A stretch of 14,601 nt of DNA from CAZJAD01 sp964543855 (GTDB taxonomy: Bacteria > Electryoneota > RPQS01 > DYHQ01): contig CAZJAD010000053.1 of NCBI GenBank assembly GCA_964543855.1, positions 1-14,601 on the forward strand, in the 5' to 3' direction. Below the pieces are notes generated by a model, which saw only the letters and a list, made by a program, of their open reading frames with translations, was not told the DNA's origin and ran no database searches. A program made the position numbers and the translations under genes. Each line of letters opens with the position of its first letter. Positions within the stretch are counted from its first letter, which is position 1. Of this stretch, positions 13,784 to 14,601 are shown piece after piece.

Positions 13784-14601
13784 ATGAACATTCAAAAAAT
13801 TGCTGTCGTCGGCGGCGGCACGATGGGCGGTGGAATTGCCCATGTCGCTGCCCTGAACGGTCTCCAGGTGACTCTCGTAGAGGTTTCCGACGAGTTCCTC
13901 AAACGCGCACTAGGCGCGATAACGAAAAACCTGGACCGCCAGGTCAAGAAGGAGATTATCTCTCAAGCGGATCGCGATGCGGCCCTCGCTCGCATCAAGG
14001 GAACGACGAGACTTCAAGACATCGCCCCCGCCGATTTCGTCGTCGAGGCAATCGTGGAGAGTCTGGCCGCGAAAGCGGACCTCTTTGAACAAATGGACGC
14101 GCTCTGTCGACCCGAAGTCGTGCTCGCCACGAATACCTCCACCATCTCCATCACCGAGATCGCAGCGAATACCAAGCGACCGGACAAGGTCATCGGGATG
14201 CACTTCATGAATCCCGTGCCCATGATGAAACTCGTGGAAGTCATTCGCGGTCTGGCCACATCCGACCAGACCCACAAACTCGTCACAGACCTCGCCGAAA
14301 AGCTCGGCAAGACGCCGATTACGGTCAGCGACTATCCGGGTTTCATCGCAAACCGCATCCTCATGCCGATGATTAACGAAGCGGTCTATTGTCTCATGGA
14401 GGGTGTCGCGGACCCTGAAGCGATTGACGGCGTGATGAAACTCGGCGCGAACCATCCGATGGGCCCTCTCGCGCTCGCCGACCTGATCGGGCTCGATATC
14501 TGCCTGGCGATTATGGAGGTGCTGCACGACGGCCTCGGAGATTCGAAATACCGGCCCTGCCCGCTGCTGCGCAAATATGTCGCGGCAGGCTATCTCGGCC
14601 G
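13784..14601 (+). CDS. 3-Hydroxyacyl-CoA (3-hydroxybutyryl-CoA) dehydrogenase, 3' end cut by window
   Basis: NAD(P)-dependent interconversion of acetoacetyl-CoA and 3-hydroxybutyryl-CoA. I translated from ATG 13784 (GAGGG at 13774-13778) to the window end: 272 codons open, no stop reached. The family is usually ~280-285 aa, so only about ten residues are missing. The Rossmann motif is VVGGGTMGGGIA (8-19), with an acidic residue (Glu33) after the second strand. Also visible are VVEAIVES, ATNTSTISI (115-123), the catalytic MHFMNPVPMMKLVEVI with His140, Asn143 and Glu152, and YPGFIANRILMPMINEA opening the helical C-terminal domain. It follows the thiolase by 67 bases and probably works with it. 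Confidence 0.94.
   Translation, partial: MNIQKIAVVGGGTMGGGIAHVAALNGLQVTLVEVSDEFLKRALGAITKNLDRQVKKEIISQADRDAALARIKGTTRLQDIAPADFVVEAIVESLAAKADLFEQMDALCRPEVVLATNTSTISITEIAANTKRPDKVIGMHFMNPVPMMKLVEVIRGLATSDQTHKLVTDLAEKLGKTPITVSDYPGFIANRILMPMINEAVYCLMEGVADPEAIDGVMKLGANHPMGPLALADLIGLDICLAIMEVLHDGLGDSKYRPCPLLRKYVAAGYLG

Overview
The window reads as a piece of a fairly GC-rich bacterial chromosome, and every gene I can support lies on the + strand. The best hint of the host is the C-terminal domain shared by the first two proteins. It carries YPNPFN, a short FlgD-like Ig fold with LGREV, and SGIYFV near the end. This type A sorting domain (type IX secretion style) is typical of the FCB group and of uncultivated relatives such as Zixibacteria, KSB1, Calditrichaeota, Eisenbacteria or Ignavibacteria. 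The phylum is an inference from that domain and not a proven assignment.

Region 1 (1-3057) holds two tandem paralogous genes for secreted proteins. They share the same upstream 22 bases, the same signal peptide and nearly identical ends, but their central ~240 residues have diverged strongly. The window opens exactly inside the repeat, so further copies may lie upstream.

Region 2 (3099-10413) is built around the leucine-degradation enzyme 3-methylcrotonyl-CoA carboxylase (MCC). The order is: small membrane protein, MCC carboxyltransferase (beta) subunit, second small membrane protein with a PH-like domain, LiuC-type methylglutaconyl-CoA hydratase, biotin carboxylase subunit, a class I SAM methyltransferase, biotin carrier subunit, TIM-barrel sugar-isomerase-like protein, and a 65-aa protein. 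Most junctions overlap by 1-8 bases or are separated by only a few, so this is very likely one operon. The MCC alpha subunit is normally a single polypeptide of about 660 aa. Here it is split at the edge between the biotin carboxylase and the following beta-barrel, and the methyltransferase gene sits in the gap. A perfect 15-bp palindrome lies just before the first gene of this run.

Region 3 (10471-14601) continues acyl-CoA metabolism: an acyl-CoA dehydrogenase, a metallo-beta-lactamase-fold hydrolase, an acetyl-CoA acetyltransferase, and a 3-hydroxyacyl-CoA dehydrogenase that runs off the window end. Together the enzymes cover CoA-ester dehydrogenation, carboxylation of 3-methylcrotonyl-CoA, hydration to HMG-CoA, and interconversion of acetoacetyl-CoA with acetyl-CoA and 3-hydroxybutyryl-CoA. 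HMG-CoA lyase and a clear isovaleryl-CoA dehydrogenase, which would complete leucine breakdown, are not seen here. I see no tRNA, rRNA, CRISPR array, transposase or integrase. No stretch over 300 bases lacks a gene; the longest gene-free gap is the 113 bases between the two paralogs.
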